Shown here: piece by piece, positions 1 through 8,805 of the stretch | Numbering within the stretch: position 1 is the stretch's first letter | Layout: each line of letters opens with the position of its first letter | Assembly (NCBI RefSeq): GCF_900111905.1 | Contig: NZ_FOKM01000006.1 | Coordinates: forward strand, 124,001 to 188,000 | Direction: 5' to 3' | DNA length: 64,000 nt | Source: Rhizobium sp. NFR07 | Lineage (GTDB): Bacteria > Pseudomonadota > Alphaproteobacteria > Rhizobiales > Rhizobiaceae | Made by a program: the position numbers and the translations under genes | Notes under the pieces: generated by a model | Told to the model about the DNA's origin: nothing | Seen by the model: the letters and a program-made list of their open reading frames with translations, nothing else | Databases searched by the model: none

Positions 1-3
1 GAT

Positions 4-888
4 TTGGCGAAAAGTAAGATCGAGGAGGATGCGGTCTACCAGCCGGGAGCAAGCAGCATCGAGGGCCTGCCGACGACGCTGCAATTCTTCCACGGCCATC
101 CGAAGGTCATGCTACGCCCCCACTGGCACGCGCAGATCGAAATCAACTACGTGATGCGCGGCTCGGTACATTACCGGATGGGCGGCCATGATCTCAGGCT
201 TTCGGCCGGCCAGATCTGCGTCTTCTGGGGCGGCCAGCCGCACAGGATGGACCATTCCTCCACCGATTCCATCTATGCCGGCGCCCATCTTCCGCTCGTA
301 CATTTCTTCCGAATGCGGCTTCCGGCTGCGATTTCCGGGCTGCTGATGGGCGGCACGACGATGCTGACCGGACAAACGGACGCCGCCGACAGCGAGAATT
401 TTCCGCGCTGGTTCCGCTACGTTACGTCGGGCGACGAGGCGAAGTCGCAGCACGCGGTCGAAGAGCTTCTCTTGCGCGTCGAACGGATGTTCATGGAAGA
501 CTATACCGTCATCACGTCCAAAACCTCGCGGACCAGCGATGCCGAAACCGCCATGCCGTCCATCGCCGTGGTGCGCATGTGCGACTTCATCGCCGCGAAT
601 TTTCTCGAAGATATAGATGCGACCGATATCGCCGCCGCGGCCTCGCTTCATCCGAAATACGCGATGAACCTGTTTCGCAAGTCGACCGGCATGACGCTGA
701 TCAAATACCTGACGCTGCTCAGGCTTTCCCGGGCACAGGCGATGCTGATGAACGGCAGCGACAGCATCCTGCGTGTCGCCATGGAAAGCGGCTTCGGCTC
801 GGTCAGCGCCTTCAACAAGGCCTTCCGCCTGATTGCCGGCATGCCGCCCTCAGATTTCCGCCGCGACGGACGCGCCGCAGCGATCTGA
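4..888 (+). CDS. AraC-family regulator, MelR-like
   Basis: Transcription activator with an N-terminal cupin-type sugar-sensing domain (the PHWHAQIE stretch near residue 40 resembles the HWHGHIE-type motif of MelR) and a C-terminal AraC double helix-turn-helix over about residues 190-290, including the typical GFGSVSAFNKAFR second-helix region. At 294 aa it is close to E. coli MelR (about 300 aa). The start is uncertain: the first in-frame start is a TTG three bases inside the window, so the true N-terminus may lie outside. It is convergent with the GH4 alpha-galactosidase gene that follows, which supports control of alpha-galactoside use by inference. The family call is firm; the inducer is not known. 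Confidence 0.85.
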   Translation: MAKSKIEEDAVYQPGASSIEGLPTTLQFFHGHPKVMLRPHWHAQIEINYVMRGSVHYRMGGHDLRLSAGQICVFWGGQPHRMDHSSTDSIYAGAHLPLVHFFRMRLPAAISGLLMGGTTMLTGQTDAADSENFPRWFRYVTSGDEAKSQHAVEELLLRVERMFMEDYTVITSKTSRTSDAETAMPSIAVVRMCDFIAANFLEDIDATDIAAAASLHPKYAMNLFRKSTGMTLIKYLTLLRLSRAQAMLMNGSDSILRVAMESGFGSVSAFNKAFRLIAGMPPSDFRRDGRAAAI

Positions 889-903
889 TCATTGGGCGAT
901 CAG
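885..903. terminator. Short hairpin between convergent genes
   Basis: A 6-bp inverted repeat (CTGATC / GATCAG, 7-nt loop) covers the stop codons of the AraC-type gene and the convergent GH4 gene. There is no clear T run, so it is only a weak candidate bidirectional terminator. Confidence 0.3.
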
Positions 904-2273
904 CTCGCTTTCGCGTGGCGGATAGGCGCCTGTGTCCACTCCGGCAGCCAGTCCCGGTGGGCGACGAGCAGATCATCCACCAGCGACCAGATCTGGTCGA
1001 GATCGAGTTCGGCGGCGGTGTGGGGGTCCATCATCGCGGCATGGAAGATGTGCTCCCGGTTCTGCGTCATCAGGGCGCTGACCGTCAATTCCTGCACGTT
1101 GATATTGGTGCGCATCAGGGCCGTCAGCTGCGGCGGCAGATCGCCGATATGGGTCGGCTGGATGCCGTTATGGTCGACCAGGCACGGAACTTCGGTCGCG
1201 CAATTGGCGGGCAGCGAGGTGATGCTGCCGTTGTTGCGCTGATTGCCGTAGATCACCGAAGGCTCGCCCGTCCACACCGAATTGATGATGGATGAGGCAT
1301 ATTCCTTCGACTGCCTGACCTCGATCCGCTCTGCCGAACGATAGGCTTCCGCCTGTCCCTTCCACTGCTCGATCTGTTCGACGCAGCGTTTTGGATATTC
1401 ATCCAGCGGAATGCCGAATTTCTCGATCAGGTCCTCGCGCCCCTCCTTGATGAAATAGGGCGTGTATTCGGCGAAATGCTCCGAGCTTTCGGTGACGAAA
1501 TAGCCGAGCCGCGTCAGCATCTCGTAGCGCACCTTGTTGGGGCAGCGCAGGTTCCAGCCCGGCTTGGGCGCACGTCCTTCGCTATAGGCGCGCAGAAGAT
1601 CCGGATAGAGATTGCGATAGCTTCCATCCTTCTGGCGATGTTCGAACTCGAGGAAGAAGGCCATGTGATTGATGCCGGCCGAGCGATAGCGGATCTCGTC
1701 ATAGGGAATGTCGAGATCGTGGGCGAGCTCCATCGCCGTGCCCTGTACCGAATGGCAAAGGCCCACCTGCCGGATGGTCGGGTATTTCTCCGCAATCGCC
1801 CAGGTGTTGATCGCCATCGGGTTGACATATTGAAGCATGATCGCGTTCGGGCAGACGGCGAGCATGTCCTCGCAGATCTTCCACAGATGCGGCACGGTGC
1901 GCAGGCCACGCATGATGCCGCCGACGCCGAGCGTATCGGCAATCGTCTGGCGCAGGCCATATTTCTTCGGCACTTCGAAATCGGTGACCGTGCAAGGCTC
2001 GTAGCCACCGATCTGGAAGGCAACCACGACGAAATCCGCATCCGCAAGCGCCTTGCGCTGGTCGTCATAGGTCTCAGCCTTCGCCTTCACGCCGAGAGTG
2101 GCGATCAGCTTGTTGACGACGATGGCGCTCTCTTCCAGTCGCTGCGGATTGATATCCATCAGCGCGATGGTGGCATCGGCAAGTGCCGGCCGCTGCAATA
2201 CGTCGCCGACGATATTCTTCATGAACACGGTCGAGCCGGCTCCGATGAACGCGATCCTGGGATGTCTTGCCAT
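900..2273 (-). CDS. melA: GH4 alpha-galactosidase (MelA-type)
   Basis: Glycoside hydrolase family 4 enzyme that uses NAD+ and a divalent metal to cleave alpha-galactosides such as melibiose in the cytoplasm. The N-terminal Rossmann start (RIAFIGAGST) binds NAD+, LQYVNPMA is a family signature, and CHSVQGT near residue 170 carries the Cys-His metal site, followed by a conserved INHMAFF. The length is 457 aa, normal for MelA. I chose the ATG at 2273 because GGAGGAAAT precedes it at ideal spacing; upstream in-frame codons lack homology. It is the last gene of the minus-strand sugar operon, 207 bp after the ABC ATPase. Other GH4 specificities (alpha-glucosidase, alpha-glucuronidase) are possible, but the MelR-like neighbour favours galactosides. 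Confidence 0.88.
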   Translation of the reverse strand: MARHPRIAFIGAGSTVFMKNIVGDVLQRPALADATIALMDINPQRLEESAIVVNKLIATLGVKAKAETYDDQRKALADADFVVVAFQIGGYEPCTVTDFEVPKKYGLRQTIADTLGVGGIMRGLRTVPHLWKICEDMLAVCPNAIMLQYVNPMAINTWAIAEKYPTIRQVGLCHSVQGTAMELAHDLDIPYDEIRYRSAGINHMAFFLEFEHRQKDGSYRNLYPDLLRAYSEGRAPKPGWNLRCPNKVRYEMLTRLGYFVTESSEHFAEYTPYFIKEGREDLIEKFGIPLDEYPKRCVEQIEQWKGQAEAYRSAERIEVRQSKEYASSIINSVWTGEPSVIYGNQRNNGSITSLPANCATEVPCLVDHNGIQPTHIGDLPPQLTALMRTNINVQELTVSALMTQNREHIFHAAMMDPHTAAELDLDQIWSLVDDLLVAHRDWLPEWTQAPIRHAKAS

Positions 2274-2480
2274 GTATTTCCTCCGGCGAAGGGCAATCTG
2301 GAAGGCCCGGCTGATCAACCGATTGGTGCATCTGGTCCGGGGATCGGATCGGACGCCCTCAACAAATTCCACTCGATGATCCGGCCCCGTTGGATGAGAC
2401 TATGGCACGATGGCAGGCGGCCCGCACTATCTTCCGATTACGGAAGACGCTCTGCGTACCAGCCAAAATCCGGTGCGCTC

Positions 2481-3560
2481 TCAGGCGGATGGCTCAATCC
2501 GCTGCTCTGTCTTGGCATCGAAAACATGCAGATTGGATTGATCGAAGGTGAGCCGCACCGTCTCGCCTGCCGCAATCGTCACCCTGCCATTCAGGACCAC
2601 AACGATTTCGGGTGCCGTGGCGGTCGTCACGTATGTCATGGCCCCCGTGGATTCGATGGCGGCAACGGGCACGTCGAAACCCGGCATGCCCGGCGTCGCG
2701 AACACGAGGTGTTCCGGGCGGATGCCGACCAGCAATTCCCGCTCCGGCGGCAATGATCGCTCAAGTTCCACGGCATTCGAGCCGGCAAGATCGAGGACGA
2801 GCGACCTGCCGTCGGACGAGGTCCGGGCCGGAATGAAGTTCATTGCCGGAGATCCGATAAACCCCGCAACAAACCGGTTGGCCGGCCGGTCATAGAGTTC
2901 GAGCGGCCTGCCCTGCTGCTCGATAACGCCGCTGCGCATGACGACGACATGATCGGCCATCGTCATCGCCTCGACCTGGTCGTGGGTCACATAGACGGAG
3001 GTCGCGCCAAGCCGGTCATGAAGCGCCCTGATCTCCTTGCGCATATGGACGCGCAATGCGGCATCCAGATTGGAGAGCGGTTCATCGAAAAGGAACGCCT
3101 TGGGGTGGCGGATGATCGCCCGGCTCATCGCCACGCGCTGGCGCTGGCCGCCGGAAAGCTCTCGCGGGTAACGGTGCAGCAGGTCGGACAGGCCGGTGAT
3201 GGCCGCGACTTCCTCGGCCGCCTTCCTTGCCTCGGCCTTTTTAATGCCCTTTATCCTCAGGCTGTAGGTCAGGTTCTGTTCCACCGTCATATGGGGATAG
3301 AGCGCATAGGACTGGAACACCATGGCGAGGTCGCGCTTTCTCGGAGGCACATCATTCATCCGCTGGCCGGCGATCACGAGGTCGCCTCCCGAAATGGATT
3401 CAAGCCCGGCCAGCGAGCGCAGCAGCGTCGATTTCCCGCATCCCGAAGGGCCGACAAGCGCGACGAACATCCCCTTGCGGATCGAAAGATCGATATTCTT
3501 CAGGGCGTGATAGGCGCCATAATACTTGTTGACGCCGGAAAGCTCGATTTGCTGGGTCAT
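2481..3560 (-). CDS. Sugar ABC transporter ATPase (MalK/UgpC type)
   Basis: Cytoplasmic ATPase of the carbohydrate importer encoded just upstream. The Walker A GPSGCGKST lies near residue 37, a Q-loop (MVFQSYALYPHMTV) follows, and LSGGQRQR is the signature ahead of the Walker B LFDEPLSNLD and the H-loop YVTHDQVEA. The C-terminal part from about residue 235 is the TOBE/OB regulatory domain typical of MalK and UgpC. The length is 359 aa. The start is the ATG at 3560, which overlaps the stop of the preceding permease by four bases (ATGA), so translation is probably coupled. A longer open frame upstream is only read-through opposite the permease gene. Confidence 0.93.
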   Translation of the reverse strand: MTQQIELSGVNKYYGAYHALKNIDLSIRKGMFVALVGPSGCGKSTLLRSLAGLESISGGDLVIAGQRMNDVPPRKRDLAMVFQSYALYPHMTVEQNLTYSLRIKGIKKAEARKAAEEVAAITGLSDLLHRYPRELSGGQRQRVAMSRAIIRHPKAFLFDEPLSNLDAALRVHMRKEIRALHDRLGATSVYVTHDQVEAMTMADHVVVMRSGVIEQQGRPLELYDRPANRFVAGFIGSPAMNFIPARTSSDGRSLVLDLAGSNAVELERSLPPERELLVGIRPEHLVFATPGMPGFDVPVAAIESTGAMTYVTTATAPEIVVVLNGRVTIAAGETVRLTFDQSNLHVFDAKTEQRIEPSA

Positions 3561-4384
3561 TTGAGGGCTCCCGATGTGAGACCGGAGACAATGCGGCGCT
3601 GCAGGAGCACGAAGATTGCAAGGATCGGCGTCACATACATTGTGGCGTATGCCATGATGTTGTTCCATTCGCTGGTGTTCGGCCCCATGAACGAGTTCAG
3701 GCCGACACTTGCGGGTTGCAGGCTGACATCCTGGATCATGGACTTCGAATAGACGAACTCGCCGAAGGCCTGCATGAAGATCAGGATTGCGCTGACCAGA
3801 ATACCGTTGCGGGCAAGCGGCAGGACGATATTGAAGAAGGCGCCGACACGGGAATTTCCGTCGACGAGCGCCGCCTCCTCCAGTTCCATCGGCACGGCCA
3901 TGAAGGTCGCCCGCACCAGAACGACGAAGAACGGCATGCTCTTGGCGGCGATTGCAAGGATGACCGCAAGCCGGGGATAGTCGAGCAGCCCGACCTGAGT
4001 GAAGCCGACGAAGATCGGCGTCACCATGAGCGATGCCGGCAGGACCTGCAGCATGAGGATCAGGAACAGGCCGATGTCGACCCAGACGTTGCGGTAACGC
4101 GCAAGTACATAGGCGCAACCGGTGCCCAGCACAGCAATCAGGGCTACGGAGCCGAAGGCGATAACCGTCGAGTTCCAGAGGTAACGGCCCATGTTCCGGC
4201 TTTCCCAGACATAGGTAAATGTTGCCCATTGCGGCGAAGACGGCCAGAAGCTCGGCGGATTGGCGAACATTTCCGAGCCGCCCTTGAGCGCGGTCACGTA
4301 CATCCAGTAAAGCGGAAACAGATAGATCGCAGCCATGACGAGAGCGATCACGAGCATCATTCGATTGCGGGCGGTCTCGCTCAT
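3557..4384 (-). CDS. Sugar ABC transporter permease (MalG type)
   Basis: Inner-membrane permease of the CUT1 carbohydrate importer family, 275 aa with six predicted membrane segments. The first is near residues 10-30. The cytoplasmic EAA loop reads ELEEAALVDGNSRVGAFFNIVLPL near residue 170, with the conserved EAA and G residues that contact the ATPase. It overlaps the upstream permease and the downstream ATPase by four bases each, so the three are translationally coupled. Substrate is inferred only from the neighbouring alpha-galactosidase. Confidence 0.92.
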   Translation of the reverse strand: MSETARNRMMLVIALVMAAIYLFPLYWMYVTALKGGSEMFANPPSFWPSSPQWATFTYVWESRNMGRYLWNSTVIAFGSVALIAVLGTGCAYVLARYRNVWVDIGLFLILMLQVLPASLMVTPIFVGFTQVGLLDYPRLAVILAIAAKSMPFFVVLVRATFMAVPMELEEAALVDGNSRVGAFFNIVLPLARNGILVSAILIFMQAFGEFVYSKSMIQDVSLQPASVGLNSFMGPNTSEWNNIMAYATMYVTPILAIFVLLQRRIVSGLTSGALK

Positions 4385-5283
4385 CCGCGCACCTCATGAC
4401 GGGTAGAGCGCACATAGACCAAAGCTGCAAACATAACGAATACCGTCATGATCACCGAAATGGTCGCTCCCCTGCCGAAGTCGTATTGGCGGAAGGACAG
4501 GTCCCAGGCCCAGTATTGCGCGACGTTGGAAGAGTTGTTCGGTCCGCCATCGGTGATGGCCGCGAAGAGATCGAACTGCTGAAGGGTGAAGATGAGGCCA
4601 AGCGCGATGATCGCACCGATGGTCGAACGCATCATCGGCAGCGTGATCGTCCAGAACCTCTGCCAGGCATTGGCGCCATCCATTTCCGCCGCCTCGTAGA
4701 GATCCCCGGGAATGGCGGAGAGCCCGACGGACAGGAGGATCATGTTGAAGGATGTCCCGAGCCAGATGTTGGCGATGATCACGGCCCATAGGGAAAAGTT
4801 CGGATCCGAACGCCAGAAGATGTTGCCGTCAATCAGGCCACTCTCGCGCAGGAGAAAGTTCAGCACGCCGAAGTCGCCGGACAGGATCCAGTTCCAGATC
4901 GCGCCGACGACCAGGCCAGGCATGACCCAGGAGACCAGAAAAAGACCCCGCAACCAGCTCGCGCCGGGAAAACTCGTCCAGAAGAACAAAGCCAGCCCGA
5001 AGCCGATCGCGAACTGGCCCGCGATCGAGCCGACGACGAACACCAGCGTATTCGTCAGGATCGGCCAGGTTTCCGGCTGACGGAACAGGGCCGCATAATT
5101 GTCGAAGCCGACGAATGGCCGGATGAAACTGCCGAGGCTGAACATGTCGACCTCCTGGAAGCTCATCAGGATGTTGTAGATCAACGGCAGTCCGGCCAGC
5201 GCGAACAGAAAGGCGAACGGCACGCCGACAAGCATCAGATCAAAGCCGCGACCGTCCCTGACGCTGGAAATCATTCGTCTCAT
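4381..5283 (-). CDS. Sugar ABC transporter permease (MalF type)
   Basis: Partner permease of the same CUT1 importer, 300 aa, six membrane segments. Its EAA loop is DLYEAAEMDGANAWQRFWTI near residue 205. An AGAGG ribosome-binding sequence stands 6 nt ahead of the ATG at 5283. It lies 129 bp after the binding-protein gene, a gap filled by two strong stem-loops, and overlaps the next permease by four bases. Confidence 0.92.
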   Translation of the reverse strand: MRRMISSVRDGRGFDLMLVGVPFAFLFALAGLPLIYNILMSFQEVDMFSLGSFIRPFVGFDNYAALFRQPETWPILTNTLVFVVGSIAGQFAIGFGLALFFWTSFPGASWLRGLFLVSWVMPGLVVGAIWNWILSGDFGVLNFLLRESGLIDGNIFWRSDPNFSLWAVIIANIWLGTSFNMILLSVGLSAIPGDLYEAAEMDGANAWQRFWTITLPMMRSTIGAIIALGLIFTLQQFDLFAAITDGGPNNSSNVAQYWAWDLSFRQYDFGRGATISVIMTVFVMFAALVYVRSTRHEVRG

Positions 5284-5310
5284 CAGAACCTCTTGTCATC
5301 GCTCGGAACC

Positions 5311-5346
5311 GCCCGACACATCGGCCCCGAGGCCAATGTGCCGGGC
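5311..5346 (-). other. Stem-loop between binding-protein and permease genes (first)
   Basis: A 16-bp near-perfect inverted repeat with two mismatches (arms 5311-5326 and 5331-5346, 4-nt loop) lies in the transcript between the binding protein and MalF-type permease. Together with the neighbouring stem-loop it probably protects the upstream mRNA or attenuates read-through, giving more binding protein than permease. Confidence 0.6.
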
Positions 5347-5373
5347 AATCCCGTCCGGGAGGAAGCGAGATAT

Positions 5374-5405
5374 GGCTATCCGCCGTTGAACGGGGGCGGA
5401 TAGCC
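5374..5405 (-). other. Stem-loop just after the binding-protein gene (second)
   Basis: A perfect 11-bp inverted repeat (GGCTATCCGCC / GGCGGATAGCC, 10-nt loop) sits directly downstream of the binding-protein stop codon on the minus strand. There is no T run, so it looks more like an mRNA-stabilising or attenuating hairpin than a full terminator. Confidence 0.65.
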
Positions 5406-5412
5406 GGGCGCA

Positions 5413-6645
5413 TCAGCCGTCAATCGACTTGATCTTCTCCGCTGCCTGATCGAGCGCCGCCTTGGGCGCCATCTGGCCGGTGAGTGCTGCCTGGATCGCG
5501 TCCTGGATCGCCTTGGAGATCTTCGGCCAATCAGGAGACGGGCCACGCGGCTGGGCGTATTTCATCTGCTCGAGGAAGGTCGCGAGGGCAGCATCCTTCG
5601 CTGCGTTGCCCGTAGGCGGCACGGGAAGGTCCGAGCGAGCCGGCAGCTGGCCGAAGTCCTTGTACATGGTCGCGTCCTTGGACACGAAGAACTCCAGAGC
5701 TTTGAACGCTTCTTCCGGATGCTCGGTGCTGGAAAAGATCGCCCAGTTGTAATCGCCCATCGCCGAGGACCGCTGCGCGCCCTCCTGGTGGACAGGCAGC
5801 AGGGCTGTGCCCCAGTCGAACTTTGCATCGGCCAGCATGCGGTCGATCTCCCAGGGGCCGGAGATGGCCATCGCGGCATTGCCGGCATTGAAGGTCGCCG
5901 TGGAATCCCACTGGCTTCGCGTCAGCGTGTCCGGAGAGGTGAGCTTCTCGTCCAGCAATTGCTTCCAGATGGTGAGGGCACGCACGGCTCCCTCGCCGTT
6001 GATTGCCTTGTAGCTCGCGCCACCCATCTGCGCCCAGGGAAGAAACTGGAACGTCCCCTCCTCGTTGGCCTTTGCGCAAAACGTGATGCCATAGATGTTC
6101 TTCGAAGGGTCATTGAGCTTTCTGGCCGTCTCGACGAGCTCATCCCAGGTCTGCGGCGGCTTTTCCGGATCGAGCCCGGCCGCCTTGAACAGATCCTTGT
6201 TGTAGTAGAGCGCGATCGTGTTGGTCGCCTTCGGCACTCCGAAATACTTTTCATCCCATGTGGCGGACTTCAGCGGCCCCGGAAAATAGTTTTCTGGCTT
6301 TATGACCGTCGACGTCTCGATCATGTCGGTGAGGTCGAGGAACGCGCCGCGAGAGGCAAACATCGCATGGTTGGGATTGTCGATGGCGATGATGTCGGGA
6401 GCCTTGCCGGTCGAATAGGCTCTCATGGCCTCGCTCACGACATCGTCGAACTGGATCTGACGGTACTCGATCTTGATGCCGTTATTCTGGGCGTTGAATT
6501 CCTTGATCAGGTTGGGGGCCGGCTGAATGTCCCGGTCCAGCGACCAGACGGTCAGTTTCACGTCTTCCGCCTTCACGTCGAAACCGACAAACGAGGCACA
6601 TGTCATGGCCAGGGCAATGGCAATCGAATGCTTTCGGATACCCAT
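5413..6645 (-). CDS. Sugar ABC transporter substrate-binding protein, family 1
   Basis: Periplasmic solute-binding protein (410 aa) of the CUT1 importer. It begins with a signal peptide (basic MGIRKH, hydrophobic [14 protein letters not shown], cleavage around residue 26 after VKA). The body has the family-1 pattern, with LTVWSLDRD near the mature N-terminus and [10 protein letters not shown] around residue 250. An AGGAGGAGAACC sequence stands ahead of the ATG at 6645. It follows the isomerase-like gene by 77 bp and precedes the two permeases. The substrate is unproven; an alpha-galactoside or a related oligosaccharide is suggested by melA in the same operon. Confidence 0.92.
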   Translation of the reverse strand: MGIRKHSIAIALAMTCASFVGFDVKAEDVKLTVWSLDRDIQPAPNLIKEFNAQNNGIKIEYRQIQFDDVVSEAMRAYSTGKAPDIIAIDNPNHAMFASRGAFLDLTDMIETSTVIKPENYFPGPLKSATWDEKYFGVPKATNTIALYYNKDLFKAAGLDPEKPPQTWDELVETARKLNDPSKNIYGITFCAKANEEGTFQFLPWAQMGGASYKAINGEGAVRALTIWKQLLDEKLTSPDTLTRSQWDSTATFNAGNAAMAISGPWEIDRMLADAKFDWGTALLPVHQEGAQRSSAMGDYNWAIFSSTEHPEEAFKALEFFVSKDATMYKDFGQLPARSDLPVPPTGNAAKDAALATFLEQMKYAQPRGPSPDWPKISKAIQDAIQAALTGQMAPKAALDQAAEKIKSIDG

Positions 6646-6722
6646 GGTTCTCCTCCTTCTAGGTTATCCTCACGTCACCTCGCCGGCCACAAACCTCCTC
6701 ATGCAGCCGGCAGGCATTTCCA

Positions 6723-7628
6723 TCAGGACGGATCGACGACGAAACTGCCGCCCCGTGCCTGTTTCAGATGGTTCAGCGCATGGACCTGACCGGTCATCTC
6801 CAGCGCATCGCGATAGACCGGATCGTGCCATCCTTCGATATCGATCGAGCCCGACCAACCGGCGAGGCGCAGTTCCGATATGATGTCCGTCCAGTTGCTG
6901 TCACCGAAGCCAGGCGTGCGCATGAAGACGAACGGATGTTTTCCGAAGATGCCGTGCTCCCGGATCACGTCCCAGCGGATGGTCGCGTCCTTGCCGTGGA
7001 CATGAAAGATCTTGTGCGCCCATTTCCGGATCTGCGGCAGCGGATCGATCAGGTAGACCATCTGGTGGCAGGGCTCCCATTCGAGACCGATATTGTCGTC
7101 CGGGGTCTCGTTGAAGATCAGTTCCCAGGCGTCGGGATTATGGGCAATATTCCAGTCGCCTGTCGCCCAGTTGCCGTCCATGGCGCAGTTTTCGAAGGCG
7201 ATCTTCACCCCCTTGTCGGCCGCACGCTTGGCGAGTTCATTCCAGATTTCCTTATATCGCGGAAGGCTTTCGGGGAGCGGCCTGTTTCTTATGCGCCCTG
7301 TGAAGCCGGCCACGCAGGTGGCACCGAAATGATGGGCGTTGTCGATGCAGTCCTTCCAGCCCTGCAGGGTCTGAAGATCGATTTCGGTTTCCTCCAGCGG
7401 ATTGCCGAACATGCCGATCGTCGAGATGGTGATGTCCCTGTCACCGATCGCCTCCACACATCGTTTTCCGAGCTCGGCAATGTCCTGGCCATTCGTCGTC
7501 TGCCAGAAGAAGGGCTCGAAGCTCTCGAACCCCATGTCGGCGATCTGGGATATCCGCTGGGCTGCCTGTCCCTTGGTGGCACTCACCATTGTACCGGCGC
7601 GGATGGAATGCGTTTGTTGCTGGCTCAT
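6723..7628 (-). CDS. Sugar phosphate isomerase/epimerase-like TIM barrel
   Basis: AP-endonuclease-2/xylose-isomerase-like TIM barrel of 301 aa, the family that includes IolE/IolI dehydratases and epimerases and 3-keto-sugar enzymes. Visible metal-site candidates are the Glu in VKIAFENCAM, the LEWEPCHQ segment, the His in KIFHVHGKD and the Glu in SIDIEGWHD. I took the ATG at 7628 (MSQQQTH); a GTG one codon earlier is possible. It lies 12 bp after the Gfo/Idh-type gene, a pairing common in pathways that oxidise and rearrange sugars at C3. The exact reaction is unknown. Confidence 0.82.
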   Translation of the reverse strand: MSQQQTHSIRAGTMVSATKGQAAQRISQIADMGFESFEPFFWQTTNGQDIAELGKRCVEAIGDRDITISTIGMFGNPLEETEIDLQTLQGWKDCIDNAHHFGATCVAGFTGRIRNRPLPESLPRYKEIWNELAKRAADKGVKIAFENCAMDGNWATGDWNIAHNPDAWELIFNETPDDNIGLEWEPCHQMVYLIDPLPQIRKWAHKIFHVHGKDATIRWDVIREHGIFGKHPFVFMRTPGFGDSNWTDIISELRLAGWSGSIDIEGWHDPVYRDALEMTGQVHALNHLKQARGGSFVVDPS

Positions 7629-7640
7629 CACTCTCTTTTC

Positions 7641-8675
7641 CTATGCTGCAAGATCGACGGTCCGGCCGGACCGGGCGCTCTCGATGGCGCCGAAAACCAT
7701 TGCGAGGCTCCTGATATTGTCTTCACCGGCCGTCTCCGGCGCATGTCCGGTGCGGATGGCCGTCAGGAAGTCGGCAATGACGCTGGCGTGCCCATGGGTA
7801 TCTTCCTCCCGGGTCGGAGGAGGCACCTCCACCGGTGTGGCCCCACGCAGCAGGCCATCCTGCGCACCTGCAACCGAAGCCCTGAAGGTGTCTTCCCCGT
7901 CCCATGTCAGCATGCCGGCCGTCCCGACGATCCTCCAGACGCTTTCCCAACTCGTCCGCTCGCCCTCGGCGCACCAGGAACCGCGATAGGTGAAGACGAC
8001 GTCATCTGAGAGCCTGAACGTGGCATTGGCGGAAGCGCCATGCGCATACCAGGAGCCCTTCGGGTTCGTTTCGAGACAGTAGACAGAAAGAGGCGTCTTC
8101 CCGGAGACGAAACGTGCCGCATCAAACGTATGGATTGCCATGTCCAGAAGCAGGACATTGTCCATCCGCTCGCGAAATCCGCCGAAATGCGGGCCGATGA
8201 AAAAGTCGCAGTGGATCGCGGTTATATCCCCGATCGCCCCGCTCTCGACGAAGCGGCGCATGCGGCGCACGCCGGAAATGAAGCGGCGATTCTGTACTAC
8301 GGAGTGAATTTTTCCCGCCTCCCGGGCCGCGCGGATGAGATCGGCTGCCTCCTCCATCGAGTTGGCCATGGGTTTTTCGCTCAGCACATGGCAACCATGG
8401 GCCAGCGCAGTGCGCACCACGGAATGGCGCGCCGCGGGGATGACGACATCGAACACGACATCCGCCTTCGTCTGCTCGAGCACCTCGCGCAGGTCGGTGC
8501 CGATCGTCGCCGAACCGAGTTCGAACTCATCGGCAAGAGCCTGCGCAGTGCCGCGGTCGAGATCCACGAGGCCGACTATCTGCAGCGCAGAACTCAGATC
8601 CGGCATAGATCGAACCGCGCGAAGCCAGCCCTTGGCCATCGCTCCGCAGCCACACAAAACGACGTTGTATGTCAC
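7641..8675 (-). CDS. Gfo/Idh/MocA-family NAD(P)-dependent oxidoreductase
   Basis: Sugar or inositol-type dehydrogenase of 344 aa. The N-terminal Rossmann motif VLCGCGAMAKGW binds NAD(P). LSEKPMANS near residue 95 carries the family's EKP lysine, and DMAIHTFDAARF near residue 180 holds the His of the catalytic region. The start is most likely the GTG at 8675, because GGGAGG lies six bases ahead; the ATG 18 bases further upstream lacks such a site. It is the first gene of the minus-strand operon, divergent from the LacI regulator and close to its palindromic operator. Confidence 0.85.
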   Translation of the reverse strand: MTYNVVLCGCGAMAKGWLRAVRSMPDLSSALQIVGLVDLDRGTAQALADEFELGSATIGTDLREVLEQTKADVVFDVVIPAARHSVVRTALAHGCHVLSEKPMANSMEEAADLIRAAREAGKIHSVVQNRRFISGVRRMRRFVESGAIGDITAIHCDFFIGPHFGGFRERMDNVLLLDMAIHTFDAARFVSGKTPLSVYCLETNPKGSWYAHGASANATFRLSDDVVFTYRGSWCAEGERTSWESVWRIVGTAGMLTWDGEDTFRASVAGAQDGLLRGATPVEVPPPTREEDTHGHASVIADFLTAIRTGHAPETAGEDNIRSLAMVFGAIESARSGRTVDLAA

Positions 8676-8721
8676 GAATATCCTCCCAAACAACGCCTAC
8701 AAACCCAACCTCCATCGGCGT

Positions 8722-8735
8722 CGTAAACGTTTACG
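8722..8735. promoter_or_regulatory. LacI-family operator, perfect palindrome
   Basis: CGTAAACGTTTACG is a perfect 14-bp palindrome with the central CG and flanking AAAC/GTTT typical of LacI-family operators. It lies 46 bp ahead of the GTG of the sugar operon and 70 bp ahead of the divergent LacI gene, so the regulator probably controls both. Confidence 0.8.
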
Positions 8736-8770
8736 GAAACTATGGACACGTCCGGTATTTTGTCAATACT

Positions 8771-8782
8771 GTTTATGGAAAC
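8771..8782. promoter_or_regulatory. Possible second, weaker LacI operator
   Basis: GTTTATGGAAAC has matching GTTT/AAAC arms around a non-symmetric centre, 24 bp ahead of the LacI start codon. It could be an auxiliary or autoregulatory site. Confidence 0.35.
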
Positions 8783-8805
8783 GCTGATGGAAGACGGGTC
8801 ACATC

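Noticed and set aside
1476..2756. 426-codon plus-strand open frame opposite melA
   Set aside because: Composition is typical of an antisense shadow and the opposite strand encodes a well-matched GH4 enzyme.
3561..4430. N-terminal extension of the sugar ATPase frame
   Set aside because: The extension lies over the permease gene in another frame and has no homology; the ATG at 3560 with coupled overlap is the true start.
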